Assembly: GCA_017621875.1 (NCBI GenBank)
Contig: JAGASE010000001.1
Coordinates: 434,001 to 498,000, forward strand
Direction of reading: 5' to 3'
Length of the DNA stretch: 64,000 nt
DNA from: Clostridia bacterium
Lineage (GTDB): Bacteria; Bacillota; Clostridia; UBA1381
Shown: positions 8,594 through 15,526 of the stretch, piece by piece
Numbering within the stretch: position 1 is the stretch's first letter
Layout: every line of letters starts with the position of its first letter
The notes under the pieces: generated by a model
Seen by the model: the letters and a program-made list of their open reading frames with translations, nothing else
Told to the model about the DNA's origin: nothing
Database searches by the model: none
Program-made: the position numbers and the translations under genes

Positions 8594-10021
8594 ATGAGTA
8601 AATTATATATAACAGATACAATCCTTCGTGATGCTCACCAATCCCAGGCGGCTACAAGAATGAAAACCGAGGATATGATTCCGGCTTGTAAAATTCTTGA
8701 CAGCATCGGCTACTGGTCACTTGAGTGCTGGGGCGGTGCGACATTCGATGCTTGTATGAGATTTTTGAATGAAGACCCATGGGAAAGACTAAGAACCTTG
8801 AAGGCAAATATGCCGAATACCAAGCTTCAGATGCTTTTCCGCGGTCAGAATATTTTGGGCTATAAGCATTATGCGGACGACGTTGTTGAGCAGTTCTGCA
8901 AAAAGTCAATCGAGAACGGTATCGACGTTGTAAGAGTATTTGACGCTTTAAATGACCCAAGAAACTTAGAGGCTGCAATCAAGTTCGTTAAGGAATACGG
9001 CGGACACTGCGAGGCTGCAATCAGCTATACAGAAAGCCCTGTTCACAACCTTGACTACTTCGTAAAGCTTGCCTGCACGCTTGAAAAAATGGGTGCGGAT
9101 TCAATCTGTATCAAGGATATGGCAAACCTTTTGCTGCCGTATGACGCATATGAGCTGGTTAAAAAGCTTAAGGAAAACGTTGGCGTGCCGATTCACCTGC
9201 ATACGCATAACACAGCAGGTACGGGCGATATGACAAACCTTATGGCAGCACAGGCAGGCGTTGATATCGTGGACTGTGCACTTTCACCGCTTGCAAACGG
9301 TACTGCAAACCCGTCAACCGAGGCAATGGTTGCAACACTTCAGGGTACAGAGCGTGATACGGGTCTTGACCTTAAAAAGCTTTCTGAGGCTGCTGCTCAT
9401 TTCCGCGGCATTGCCGATAAGATGAAGGCAGAAGGAACTTTAGATCCGAAGGTTTTGAACGTTGACCCGAACGCACTTTTGTACCAGGTACCGGGCGGAA
9501 TGCTGTCAAACCTGATTTCTCAGCTTAAGCAGCAGAACGCAGAGGATAAATATTATGATGTTTTGGCGGAAGTTCCGAGAGTTCGTAAGGATTTCGGCTA
9601 TCCTCCGCTTGTAACACCTACCAGCCAGATTGTCGGAACACAGGCAGTGCTGAATGTTCTGATGGGCAGATATAAGATGATTTCAAAGGAGTCAAAGGGA
9701 CTGTTACGCGGTGAATACGGTGAGCTTCCGGGCGAGGTTAATGAAGAAGTAAGAAAGCTCGCTATCGGTGACGACAAGGTAATCACCTGCCGTCCTGCAG
9801 ACCTTTTAGAGCCTGAGCTTGAAAAGTACAGGGAAGAAACAAAGGAATTTGCAAAATCCGAGGAGGACGTACTAAGCTACGCTCTGTTCCCACAGGTTGC
9901 AAAGAAATTCTTTGACGTAAGAGACGGAAGAGTGCAGGCTCCTGCACCTGCTGCAGCAAAGGCAGAAACTGCAAAAGCGGCAGACGGTGTGCGTGAAATT
10001 TTTGTTCAGGACCTTTCATAA
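8594..10021 (+). CDS. oadA: Oxaloacetate decarboxylase alpha subunit, carboxyltransferase domain only
   Basis: A 475-residue 5S-type carboxyltransferase: DTILRDAHQSQAATRM at the N-terminus, metal site HLHTHNTAGTGD (about residue 200) and an N-terminal TIM barrel followed by the conserved pyruvate-carboxylase-like C-domain. It transfers CO2 from oxaloacetate to biotin. The protein ends in an Ala-Pro-Lys-rich linker (PAPAAAKAETAKAA) and a short tail with no biotinyl domain, consistent with a fission that left the biotin domain on the separate gene at 6948. A role as pyruvate carboxylase subunit B is the main alternative, but the OadB/OadG neighbours argue against it. Confidence 0.92.
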   Translation: MSKLYITDTILRDAHQSQAATRMKTEDMIPACKILDSIGYWSLECWGGATFDACMRFLNEDPWERLRTLKANMPNTKLQMLFRGQNILGYKHYADDVVEQFCKKSIENGIDVVRVFDALNDPRNLEAAIKFVKEYGGHCEAAISYTESPVHNLDYFVKLACTLEKMGADSICIKDMANLLLPYDAYELVKKLKENVGVPIHLHTHNTAGTGDMTNLMAAQAGVDIVDCALSPLANGTANPSTEAMVATLQGTERDTGLDLKKLSEAAAHFRGIADKMKAEGTLDPKVLNVDPNALLYQVPGGMLSNLISQLKQQNAEDKYYDVLAEVPRVRKDFGYPPLVTPTSQIVGTQAVLNVLMGRYKMISKESKGLLRGEYGELPGEVNEEVRKLAIGDDKVITCRPADLLEPELEKYREETKEFAKSEEDVLSYALFPQVAKKFFDVRDGRVQAPAPAAAKAETAKAADGVREIFVQDLS

Positions 10022-10033
10022 GGAGAAGTAAAA

Positions 10034-11251
10034 ATGGAAAATGTTTTTGACGTCTTAAAGGAACGCGGACTCATTGCACAGACTACGCATGAAGAGGAAA
10101 TCCGTGAGCTTTTGGGAAAGGAAAAAGTAACCTTTTATATAGGCTTTGACCCGACTGCGGACAGTCTTCATATCGGACACTTTCTGCAGATGGTTGTTAT
10201 GAAGCACATGCAGGATCACGGGCATCGTCCAATCGCCTTAATCGGCGGCGGAACAGCTCATATCGGCGACCCTTCCGGCAGAACCGATATGCGTCAGATG
10301 ATGACTAAGGAAACCATTGACCATAACAGTGAATGCTTTAAAAAGCAGCTTTCCTGCCTTGTTGATTTTTCTGATGATAAGGCACTTATGGTAAATAATG
10401 CAGACTGGCTTTTGGACCTCAACTATGTTGAGTTTATCCGCGATATTGGCTCCTGCTTCTCAGTTAATACAATGCTTACCGCGGAATGCTTTAAGCAGAG
10501 ACTTGAGAAGGGCTTGTCCTTCCTTGAGTTCAACTATATGCTGATGCAGAGCTACGACTTTTTGATGCTTAACCGAAAGTACGATTGTAAGATTGAGCTG
10601 GGCGGAGACGACCAGTGGTCAAATATCCTTGCAGGTATCAGACTTTGTCATAAAAAGGACGATAAGCAGGCTTACGGTATGACCTTTACGCTGCTTACCA
10701 CCTCGGACGGCAAGAAGATGGGTAAAACGGCTAAGGGAGCACTTTGGCTTGACCCTGAAAAGTGTAAGCCGTATGATTTCTACCAGTATTGGGTTAATGT
10801 TCAGGACGCAGATGTTATCAGATGCTTAAAGCTCGTTACATTTGTGCCGATGGACGAAATCCGCGAAATGGAGAAATGGGAAGGTGCTGAGCTGAATAAG
10901 GCGAAAAAGCGTCTTGCATATGAGGTTACAAAGATGGTTCACGGCGAGGAAATCGCAAACCAGGTGCAGGCTGCAGCAGAGGCTGTGTTTGCCGGCGGCG
11001 GTGTGAGCGATGATATGCCGACAAGCGAGGTTGACACTCTTGACGGCAAGAATGTTCTGGATTTGCTTACAGAGATTAAGCTTGTTCCGTCAAAGGCGGA
11101 GGGCAGACGCTTGGTTCAGCAGGGCGGTCTTACTATCAATGATGAAAAGGTAACAGACGTTAGTTTGACCTTGGATAACAGCTTTGCAAGCGATAAGGGC
11201 ATGATTATCCGTAAGGGTAAAAAGGTATTCCACAGAGTTGTGGTAAAATAA
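10034..11251 (+). CDS. tyrS: Tyrosyl-tRNA synthetase
   Basis: A 405-residue class I aminoacyl-tRNA synthetase with [15 protein letters not shown] (HIGH signature, about residue 45), tyrosine-binding residues in the GGDDQWSN segment, the KMSKS-equivalent GKKMGKT and a C-terminal S4 domain ([14 protein letters not shown]). It charges tRNA-Tyr. It begins only 12 bases after the carboxyltransferase and has no visible T-box leader, so it appears to be expressed with the sodium pump operon. A terminator follows. Confidence 0.96.
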   Translation: MENVFDVLKERGLIAQTTHEEEIRELLGKEKVTFYIGFDPTADSLHIGHFLQMVVMKHMQDHGHRPIALIGGGTAHIGDPSGRTDMRQMMTKETIDHNSECFKKQLSCLVDFSDDKALMVNNADWLLDLNYVEFIRDIGSCFSVNTMLTAECFKQRLEKGLSFLEFNYMLMQSYDFLMLNRKYDCKIELGGDDQWSNILAGIRLCHKKDDKQAYGMTFTLLTTSDGKKMGKTAKGALWLDPEKCKPYDFYQYWVNVQDADVIRCLKLVTFVPMDEIREMEKWEGAELNKAKKRLAYEVTKMVHGEEIANQVQAAAEAVFAGGGVSDDMPTSEVDTLDGKNVLDLLTEIKLVPSKAEGRRLVQQGGLTINDEKVTDVSLTLDNSFASDKGMIIRKGKKVFHRVVVK

Positions 11252-11260
11252 AAGAAAACA

Positions 11261-11317
11261 AAAAAGGGCGTTGTCGTAAATAAGTGGAAAATCACTTATT
11301 CGGGACAGCCCTTTTTT
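11261..11317 (+). terminator. Intrinsic terminator of the oad-tyrS operon
   Basis: AAAAAGGGC pairs with GCCCTTTTTT, with an inner stem AATAAGTG/CACTTATT and TGTC/GACA pairing between them; the T-tract ends near 11317. Confidence 0.85.
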
Positions 11318-11415
11318 ATTTTATTATGTAGGAAACCTGCGTTTAGCAATGACGGAATAACAAAATTGCTACTAAAATCCTACGCCTGCAGGCGGGGCTT
11401 CTATCAGAAGCTTTT

Positions 11416-11649
11416 TTAAAAGTCATGGCGTGTGCCTGTTGAAAGCTTGTTTTTTTGCAATACGGCTACTATTTTTTCTATTGCGTCAAAATCGGATAAA
11501 TTTTCCTCGGTAAGTATGTTTTGAATTTCTGCGAGTATCGCCGTTGCCCTTGTGTCGATGGTTTCGTCGGCATTGATTTCCATGTAGGCGAGTTTTTCAC
11601 AAATTGCGTCTGAAATCGCACCTGACAGCAGTTCGAGCTTTATGTTCAT
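11416..11649 (-). CDS. Small unrecognised protein downstream of the RNA array
   Basis: A 77-residue protein (MNIKLELLSGAISDAICEKL...) with no signal peptide or membrane span; it is predicted to be mostly helical. The ATG at 11649 is preceded by GGAGGG at 7-base spacing. The open frame continues upstream, but those codons run through a terminator hairpin, so 11649 is the real start. The terminator of RNA copy 1 (11664-11692) ends right at the ribosome binding site, so expression requires readthrough of that terminator or an unseen promoter. Function unknown. Confidence 0.7.
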   Translation of the reverse strand: MNIKLELLSGAISDAICEKLAYMEINADETIDTRATAILAEIQNILTEENLSDFDAIEKIVAVLQKNKLSTGTRHDF

Positions 11650-11663
11650 GTTATTCCCTCCAT

Positions 11664-11826
11664 AAAAAAATGTGTAGCCACAAGCTACACATAAAAAACG
11701 CATAGCTCATGTTAGTGCGAATAACAGCTCCAAAGATACACTGAGTAACTTATAAGAGAATTGAGTATGCATTTTTATCAAATAAATGCATAAGCAACTC
11801 AGCAATCGTATTAAGCTGTATTCGCA
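11664..11826 (-). ncRNA. Tandem small RNA unit, copy 1 (predicted)
   Basis: On the minus strand a transcript starting near 11826 would be about 163 nt. It contains a 5' extension, a closing stem AAAAATGCATACTC with GAG(C)TATGCGTTTTT, the hairpin TGTTA-TTCGCAC-TAACA, and a terminator hairpin ATGTGTAGC/GCTACACAT followed by seven T. The same layout occurs in copies 2 and 3. The T-run abuts the Shine-Dalgarno of the gene at 11649. No known RNA family was recognised. Ends are predicted from promoter and terminator positions only. Confidence 0.7.
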
Positions 11827-11832
11827 TTTTCT

Positions 11833-11861
11833 ATAATACCACATTTTTTCAGATTTGTAAA
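11833..11861 (-). promoter_or_regulatory. Promoter of small RNA copy 1
   Basis: Minus strand: TTTACA (11861-11856), 17-base spacer, TATTAT (11838-11833). The -35 box lies 10 bases beyond the T-run of copy 2. Confidence 0.7.
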
Positions 11862-11870
11862 TACAAAAAT

Positions 11871-12020
11871 AAAAAAATGTGCAGCCGAAGCTGCACATAA
11901 AATGCAAACTCATGTTAGTGCGAATAACAGCTCCAAACTACAACAGTACGAATATGGAAATTGAGTCTGCATTTTTTTCGGAATACATTGCTGTCTAACG
12001 ATTTTAAATTATTATCTGCA
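11871..12020 (-). ncRNA. Tandem small RNA unit, copy 2 (predicted)
   Basis: A transcript from about 12020 to 11871 (about 150 nt) on the minus strand. Closing stem AAAATGCAGACTC with GAGTTTGCATTTT (one G-U), hairpin TGTTA-TTCGCAC-TAACA, and terminator ATGTGCAGC-TTCG-GCTGCACAT (11877-11898) with a C(UUCG)G tetraloop and a T7 tail. Compared with copy 1, the terminator stem has a full U-A to C-G exchange and the closing stem has a G-U/U-A exchange, which supports a selected RNA fold. Confidence 0.75.
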
Positions 12021-12026
12021 TCTTTT

Positions 12027-12055
12027 ATAATACTACACTTTTTTGTATTTGTAAA
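12027..12055 (-). promoter_or_regulatory. Promoter of small RNA copy 2
   Basis: Minus strand: TTTACA (12055-12050), 17-base spacer, TATTAT (12032-12027), starting 10 bases beyond the T-run of copy 3. Confidence 0.72.
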
Positions 12056-12063
12056 TACAAAAA

Positions 12064-12168
12064 TAAAAAAGTGCAGCCGAAACTGCACATAAAATGCAAA
12101 CCCTTGTTAGTGCGAATAACATTTTCAAAATCACTGAGACAGCATAAAGAAAATTTGAGTCTGCATTT
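12064..12168 (-). ncRNA. Tandem small RNA unit, copy 3 (predicted)
   Basis: The shortest unit, about 105 nt. The closing stem AAAATGCAGACTC begins almost at the predicted start site and pairs with GGGTTTGCATTTT (two wobbles). It has the same TGTTA-TTCGCAC-TAACA hairpin, and the terminator GTGCAGT-TTCG-GCTGCAC (12071-12088) followed by T6. It lacks the roughly 50-nt 5' extension of copies 1 and 2, so it defines the minimal module. Confidence 0.72.
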
Positions 12169-12174
12169 TGATTT

Positions 12175-12203
12175 ATATTATCACAATTTTCGGGTTTTGT
12201 AAA
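12175..12203 (-). promoter_or_regulatory. Promoter of small RNA copy 3
   Basis: Minus strand: TTTACA (12203-12198), 17-base spacer, TAATAT (12180-12175). Same -35 and spacer length as the other two copies. Confidence 0.7.
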
Positions 12204-12222
12204 TGTTTTTTTTGGAATTTGC

Positions 12223-12246
12223 TGTACTTTTGGTCTCAAAAGTACA
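12223..12246. repeat. Perfect inverted repeat after mtaB
   Basis: TGTACTTTTG (12223-12232), 4-base loop, CAAAAGTACA (12237-12246), directly after the stop of mtaB. No T-tract follows on either strand, so it may be a Rho-independent-like pause, a 3'-end stabiliser or a protein site rather than a classic terminator. Confidence 0.7.
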
Positions 12247-12249
12247 TAA

Positions 12250-13584
12250 TTAAGAATGATTATTCGAATGAAGGTAATTTCCATCATCTTCCGTTACAAT
12301 CTCTCCTACAAAAGCCCCGTTTTTAATTCTATCCAGCCGCACCATTCTGTATTCGCCGGATAAATCCTCATCGGTTTTCACAAGAACGCTTTGGTAATTA
12401 TCGGTTTTTCCCTCAAAATATCCGTCGCCGGCTGCTTGCTCGAATAAAACCTCGGCAGCTTGTCCGATAAAACGCTCCATAAACTCCTGCTTTGTTCTAT
12501 TACAAATTTTGCTGATAAGCTTACTGCGTTTTTCCTTAACCTGCGGGTCAACCTGATTCGGAAAATCTGCGGCAGGTGTGCCTTCTCTCGGAGAATACTG
12601 AAAGATATGAGCACCTGAAAATGCCACCTTTTCCGCAAAGGCACAGGTTTTTTCAAATTCCTCGTCGGTTTCGCCGGGAAAGCCGACCATAATATCCGTA
12701 GTAATTGCAACATCGGGAAAATGCTGCCGAAGTCCCTGCACGATTTTGTAATAATCGTCGGTTGTATATTTTCGGTTCATACGCCGAAGTGTTTCGTCAC
12801 AGCCGCTTTGCAGCGACAGGTGAAAATGGCGGCACAGCTTGTCGCAGTCCTTGATTTTGCGGATAAATGCCTCGTCCAGCGTCATAGGCTCAATCGAGCT
12901 TAAGCGTATGCGTTTTATGCCGCGGATAGCATTCGCACTATTTAAAAGGTCTGCCAAATCCTCGGATTTTGTGTCAAGCCCGTAGGACGCGATATGGATT
13001 CCTACATAGGTTATCTCGGTAAATCCGCTGTCTGCCAGCCTTTGCGATTCCTCCATTACCTCGCGGAAATCCCGCGAGCGTATCGGACCTCTTGCATATG
13101 GGATTTTGCAGTAGGAGCAGAACTGATTGCAGCCCTCCTGCACCTTGATATATGCACGCGTGCGGTCGGAATAGGTGCTTACAAAAAGGGAGTCAAAGCT
13201 ATGCACCTGCATGATGTCGTCCACGCAGGAAATTCCGCAAAGCTCACGGTTCTGCTCATAGAGCTGCACGATATTTGATCTGTCCTTTGTGCCTAAAACG
13301 AGATTTACGCCTTCGATTTTTAAAACCTCGTCGGGCGAAACCTGCGAATAACAGCCGGCAACGATTACAAAAGCGTTCGGGTTGTACTTTTTCGCACGTC
13401 GGATAATCTGACGCGATTTTCTGTCACTCATACCGGTTACGGTGCAGGTATTTATTACGTAAATATCGGCAAAGCTATCATAGTCGGCAAGCTCATAGCC
13501 TGCGTTTAGGAACAGCTCGCTCATTGCCTCGGTCTCGTACTGGTTCACTTTACAGCCGAGAGTATAAAATGCTACTTTTTTCAT
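12250..13584 (-). CDS. mtaB: tRNA t6A37 methylthiotransferase (MtaB)
   Basis: A 444-residue protein with an N-terminal UPF0004 domain (LGCKVNQYET, INTCTVT and AGCYSQ cysteines for the auxiliary cluster), a radical SAM core (QEGCNQFCSYCKIPYARG, C-x3-C-x2-C) and a C-terminal TRAM-like region. It converts t6A37 to ms2t6A in tRNAs reading ANN codons. The MKKVAFYTLGCKVNQ start is typical of MtaB; ATG at 13584 follows GAGG at 5-base spacing, so 14 upstream in-frame codons are excluded. Confidence 0.93.
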   Translation of the reverse strand: MKKVAFYTLGCKVNQYETEAMSELFLNAGYELADYDSFADIYVINTCTVTGMSDRKSRQIIRRAKKYNPNAFVIVAGCYSQVSPDEVLKIEGVNLVLGTKDRSNIVQLYEQNRELCGISCVDDIMQVHSFDSLFVSTYSDRTRAYIKVQEGCNQFCSYCKIPYARGPIRSRDFREVMEESQRLADSGFTEITYVGIHIASYGLDTKSEDLADLLNSANAIRGIKRIRLSSIEPMTLDEAFIRKIKDCDKLCRHFHLSLQSGCDETLRRMNRKYTTDDYYKIVQGLRQHFPDVAITTDIMVGFPGETDEEFEKTCAFAEKVAFSGAHIFQYSPREGTPAADFPNQVDPQVKEKRSKLISKICNRTKQEFMERFIGQAAEVLFEQAAGDGYFEGKTDNYQSVLVKTDEDLSGEYRMVRLDRIKNGAFVGEIVTEDDGNYLHSNNHS

Positions 13585-13687
13585 TGTTACCTCGTAATTT
13601 TTGTTGAATTTTATTATGCTAAACAAATTGTTAAAGCTCTGATTATTACTATTATATAAAATTTATGCAAATTCTGCAATACCCCTA

Positions 13688-13716
13688 TTGACTAAATTGG
13701 AAAAAAGTTGTATGAT
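13688..13716 (+). promoter_or_regulatory. Predicted sigma-A promoter of the HPr-like gene
   Basis: TTGACT (13688-13693), 17-base spacer, TATGAT (13711-13716). Confidence 0.7.
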
Positions 13717-13762
13717 ATGAGTGTAGACATTTTAAACAAGGATATTATAGGAGGAATAATTT

Positions 13763-13993
13763 ATGAAGGTTTTTAATCTTATGCTTAATTCTATCAATGA
13801 CGTTAAAGATTTTGTAAACATCGTATCAAAGTATGACTTTGATGTTGACTTAACATCGGGCAGATATGTTGTTGACGCAAAATCTATTATGGGAATATTC
13901 AGCCTGAATTTATCAAAGCCTATCAAGGTTGAGGTTCACAGCGATGATTGCGATGCATTCATGGCAGAGGTTGACAGATTTATCATCGACTAA
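13763..13993 (+). CDS. HPr-family protein lacking the His15 phosphorylation site
   Basis: A 76-residue HPr-fold protein. The second half is closely HPr-like: SKYDFDVDLTSGRYVVDAKS with KSIMGIFSL equivalent to the region around regulatory Ser46 (here Ser41). The HARPA active-site segment is replaced by NDVKDF, so it cannot take phosphate from enzyme I. Loss of His15 with retention of the Ser site is the pattern of Crh in Bacillus, but direct orthology is not shown. It has its own promoter, AGGAGG binding site and terminator. A complete HPr is encoded at 48150. Confidence 0.85.
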   Translation: MKVFNLMLNSINDVKDFVNIVSKYDFDVDLTSGRYVVDAKSIMGIFSLNLSKPIKVEVHSDDCDAFMAEVDRFIID

Positions 13994-14006
13994 TTACTAA
14001 CAGGTG

Positions 14007-14035
14007 TCAGCAGGCTTTTTTGGTCTGCTGATTTT
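14007..14035 (+). terminator. Terminator after the HPr-like gene
   Basis: TCAGCAG pairs with CTGCTGA around a T-rich loop, followed by TTTT. It makes the HPr-like gene a single-gene unit. Confidence 0.7.
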
Positions 14036-14063
14036 CATTTAAGGACAAGGAGATTTTGTTATT

Positions 14064-14393
14064 ATGATAATAGATTTTGAAAGTATGGGCTTTGATAAAA
14101 AGACGGAATTTCTTGGCGGCAAGGGTGATTTTTATGTAAGAAGCAGTAAGGACAGCATGAACAACATCATGTGCGACTACCTTGAGCCGGGTGCGTCGAT
14201 TGGATATCACAAGCATGAAACCAACAGCGAGATAATTTACATCATTAAAGGTAGCGGCAAGGTTTTGTACGATAACATCGAGGAAATGGTGAAGGAAGGA
14301 CAGTGTCACTATTGCCCTAAGGGACATTTCCACAGTCTTATAAATGATTCGGGAAGTAATCTCTACTTCTTTGCGGTGGTTTGCGAACAGTAA
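14064..14393 (+). CDS. Cupin-domain protein
   Basis: A 109-residue single-domain cupin. Cupin motif 1 is G-x5-H-x-H-x3-E-x6-G (GYHKHETNSEIIYIIKGSG, about residue 52) and motif 2 is the CPKGHFHSLIN segment, giving three His and one Glu for a metal. Substrate unknown; small cupins of this type are often isomerases or sensors. GACAAGGAGA precedes the ATG and a terminator follows. Confidence 0.85.
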   Translation: MIIDFESMGFDKKTEFLGGKGDFYVRSSKDSMNNIMCDYLEPGASIGYHKHETNSEIIYIIKGSGKVLYDNIEEMVKEGQCHYCPKGHFHSLINDSGSNLYFFAVVCEQ

Positions 14394-14407
14394 ATTAAAA
14401 ATTGTGA

Positions 14408-14441
14408 ACAGGTATGGACAAAGCGTTCGTACCTGTTTTTT
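14408..14441 (+). terminator. Terminator after the cupin gene
   Basis: ACAGGTATG (14408-14416) pairs with CGTACCTGT (14428-14436) with one G-U, followed by TTTTT. Confidence 0.8.
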
Positions 14442-14497
14442 GTTTATACGCATAAAAATCACTTATCTGATAAAAATATCAAAAAAGGAGTGAGCTT

Positions 14498-15517
14498 ATG
14501 AGAATGGGAAAACAGACGGTGAAGCTTGAAGCTGCACCGACAATTTCAAATACGGCGGCGACTGTCGGCAAAAAGGAAGGCGAAGGACCGCTTGCCGAAG
14601 ATTTTGACGTTATTTTAGATGATGATTATTATGGCGAAAAGTCATGGGAAAAAGCGGAAAGCAAGCTGCAGGAGCAAACGGCAAAGCTTGTGCTTCAAAA
14701 GGCGGGACTTTCAGAGAGCGATATGAACTATGTGCTTGCAGGCGACCTTTTAAATCAGTGCGTGGGGGCACATTATGCCATGCGTGAGCTGGATATTCCG
14801 TTTTTGGGACTCTACGGTGCGTGCTCAACCATGGCGGAGAGCATGATGATAGGCAGTATGCTGATTGGCGGAGGGCTGGCGGATAATGCACTCTGCGTTA
14901 CATCAAGTCATTATTGCTCGGCGGAAAAGCAGTACAGATATCCCTTGGAATACGGTGGACAGCGTGCTCCCTCGGCACAGTGGACGGTTACAGGCTCGGG
15001 TGCGGCGGTGCTTGAGGCACAAGGCGAGGGACCGTATATTCATGCGGTAACTACCGGGAAAATTATCGATATGGGTATAAGCGACGTCAATAACATGGGA
15101 GCAGCAATGGCACCTGCTGCGGCAGATACGCTGACGGCACTTTTTAAGGACACAAAAACGATGCCGGAGGACTACGACCTGATTTTAACAGGAGACCTCG
15201 CCTTGATTGGCTCGGACGTGCTTTGCGAGCTGATGGACAAAAACGGATATAACATTTATCCGATGCACGCAGACTGCGGAAAAATGATTTTTAATATAAA
15301 GGAGCAGGACGTTCATGCAGGCGGAAGCGGCTGCGGCTGCTGCGGAAGCGTATTTTGCGGACATATTTTTAAAGAGATTAAAAAGGGAAATATTAAGCGT
15401 ATGATTTTGATGGCAACAGGAGCACTTATGAATCCGATGACGCTGTTTCAGGGTGAAACAATCCCTGCGATTGCACATGCTCTTGTTATAACCACCGAAA
15501 AGGAAGCATTTTTCTAA
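14498..15517 (+). CDS. spoVAD: Stage V sporulation protein AD
   Basis: A 339-residue protein with the thiolase-like SpoVAD fold: AEDFDVILDDDYYGEKSWE near the N-terminus, GACSTMAESMMIGSMLI around the thiolase-type nucleophile region, and SGCGCCGSVFCGHIF near the C-terminus. SpoVAD binds dipicolinic acid and works with SpoVAC and SpoVAE in the inner spore membrane to load it into the spore. It is followed after 9 bases by spoVAE. The usual upstream spoVAC is absent; the neighbour is a terminated cupin gene. Confidence 0.95.
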   Translation: MRMGKQTVKLEAAPTISNTAATVGKKEGEGPLAEDFDVILDDDYYGEKSWEKAESKLQEQTAKLVLQKAGLSESDMNYVLAGDLLNQCVGAHYAMRELDIPFLGLYGACSTMAESMMIGSMLIGGGLADNALCVTSSHYCSAEKQYRYPLEYGGQRAPSAQWTVTGSGAAVLEAQGEGPYIHAVTTGKIIDMGISDVNNMGAAMAPAAADTLTALFKDTKTMPEDYDLILTGDLALIGSDVLCELMDKNGYNIYPMHADCGKMIFNIKEQDVHAGGSGCGCCGSVFCGHIFKEIKKGNIKRMILMATGALMNPMTLFQGETIPAIAHALVITTEKEAFF

Positions 15518-15526
15518 GGAGGAGCT

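Noticed and set aside
11707-11913. A 68-codon minus-strand ORF across RNA copies 1 and 2
   Set aside because: It runs through the copy 2 terminator hairpin and the copy 1 promoter, lacks a ribosome binding site and is broken in copy 3; RNA genes explain the region better.
11664-12203. CRISPR array
   Set aside because: Only three units of unequal spacing with long diverged interiors; each carries a promoter and a terminator rather than short identical repeats with unique spacers.
12033-12287. An 84-codon minus-strand ORF over RNA copy 3
   Set aside because: It overlaps the end of mtaB in another frame and crosses a promoter and terminator; no ribosome binding site.
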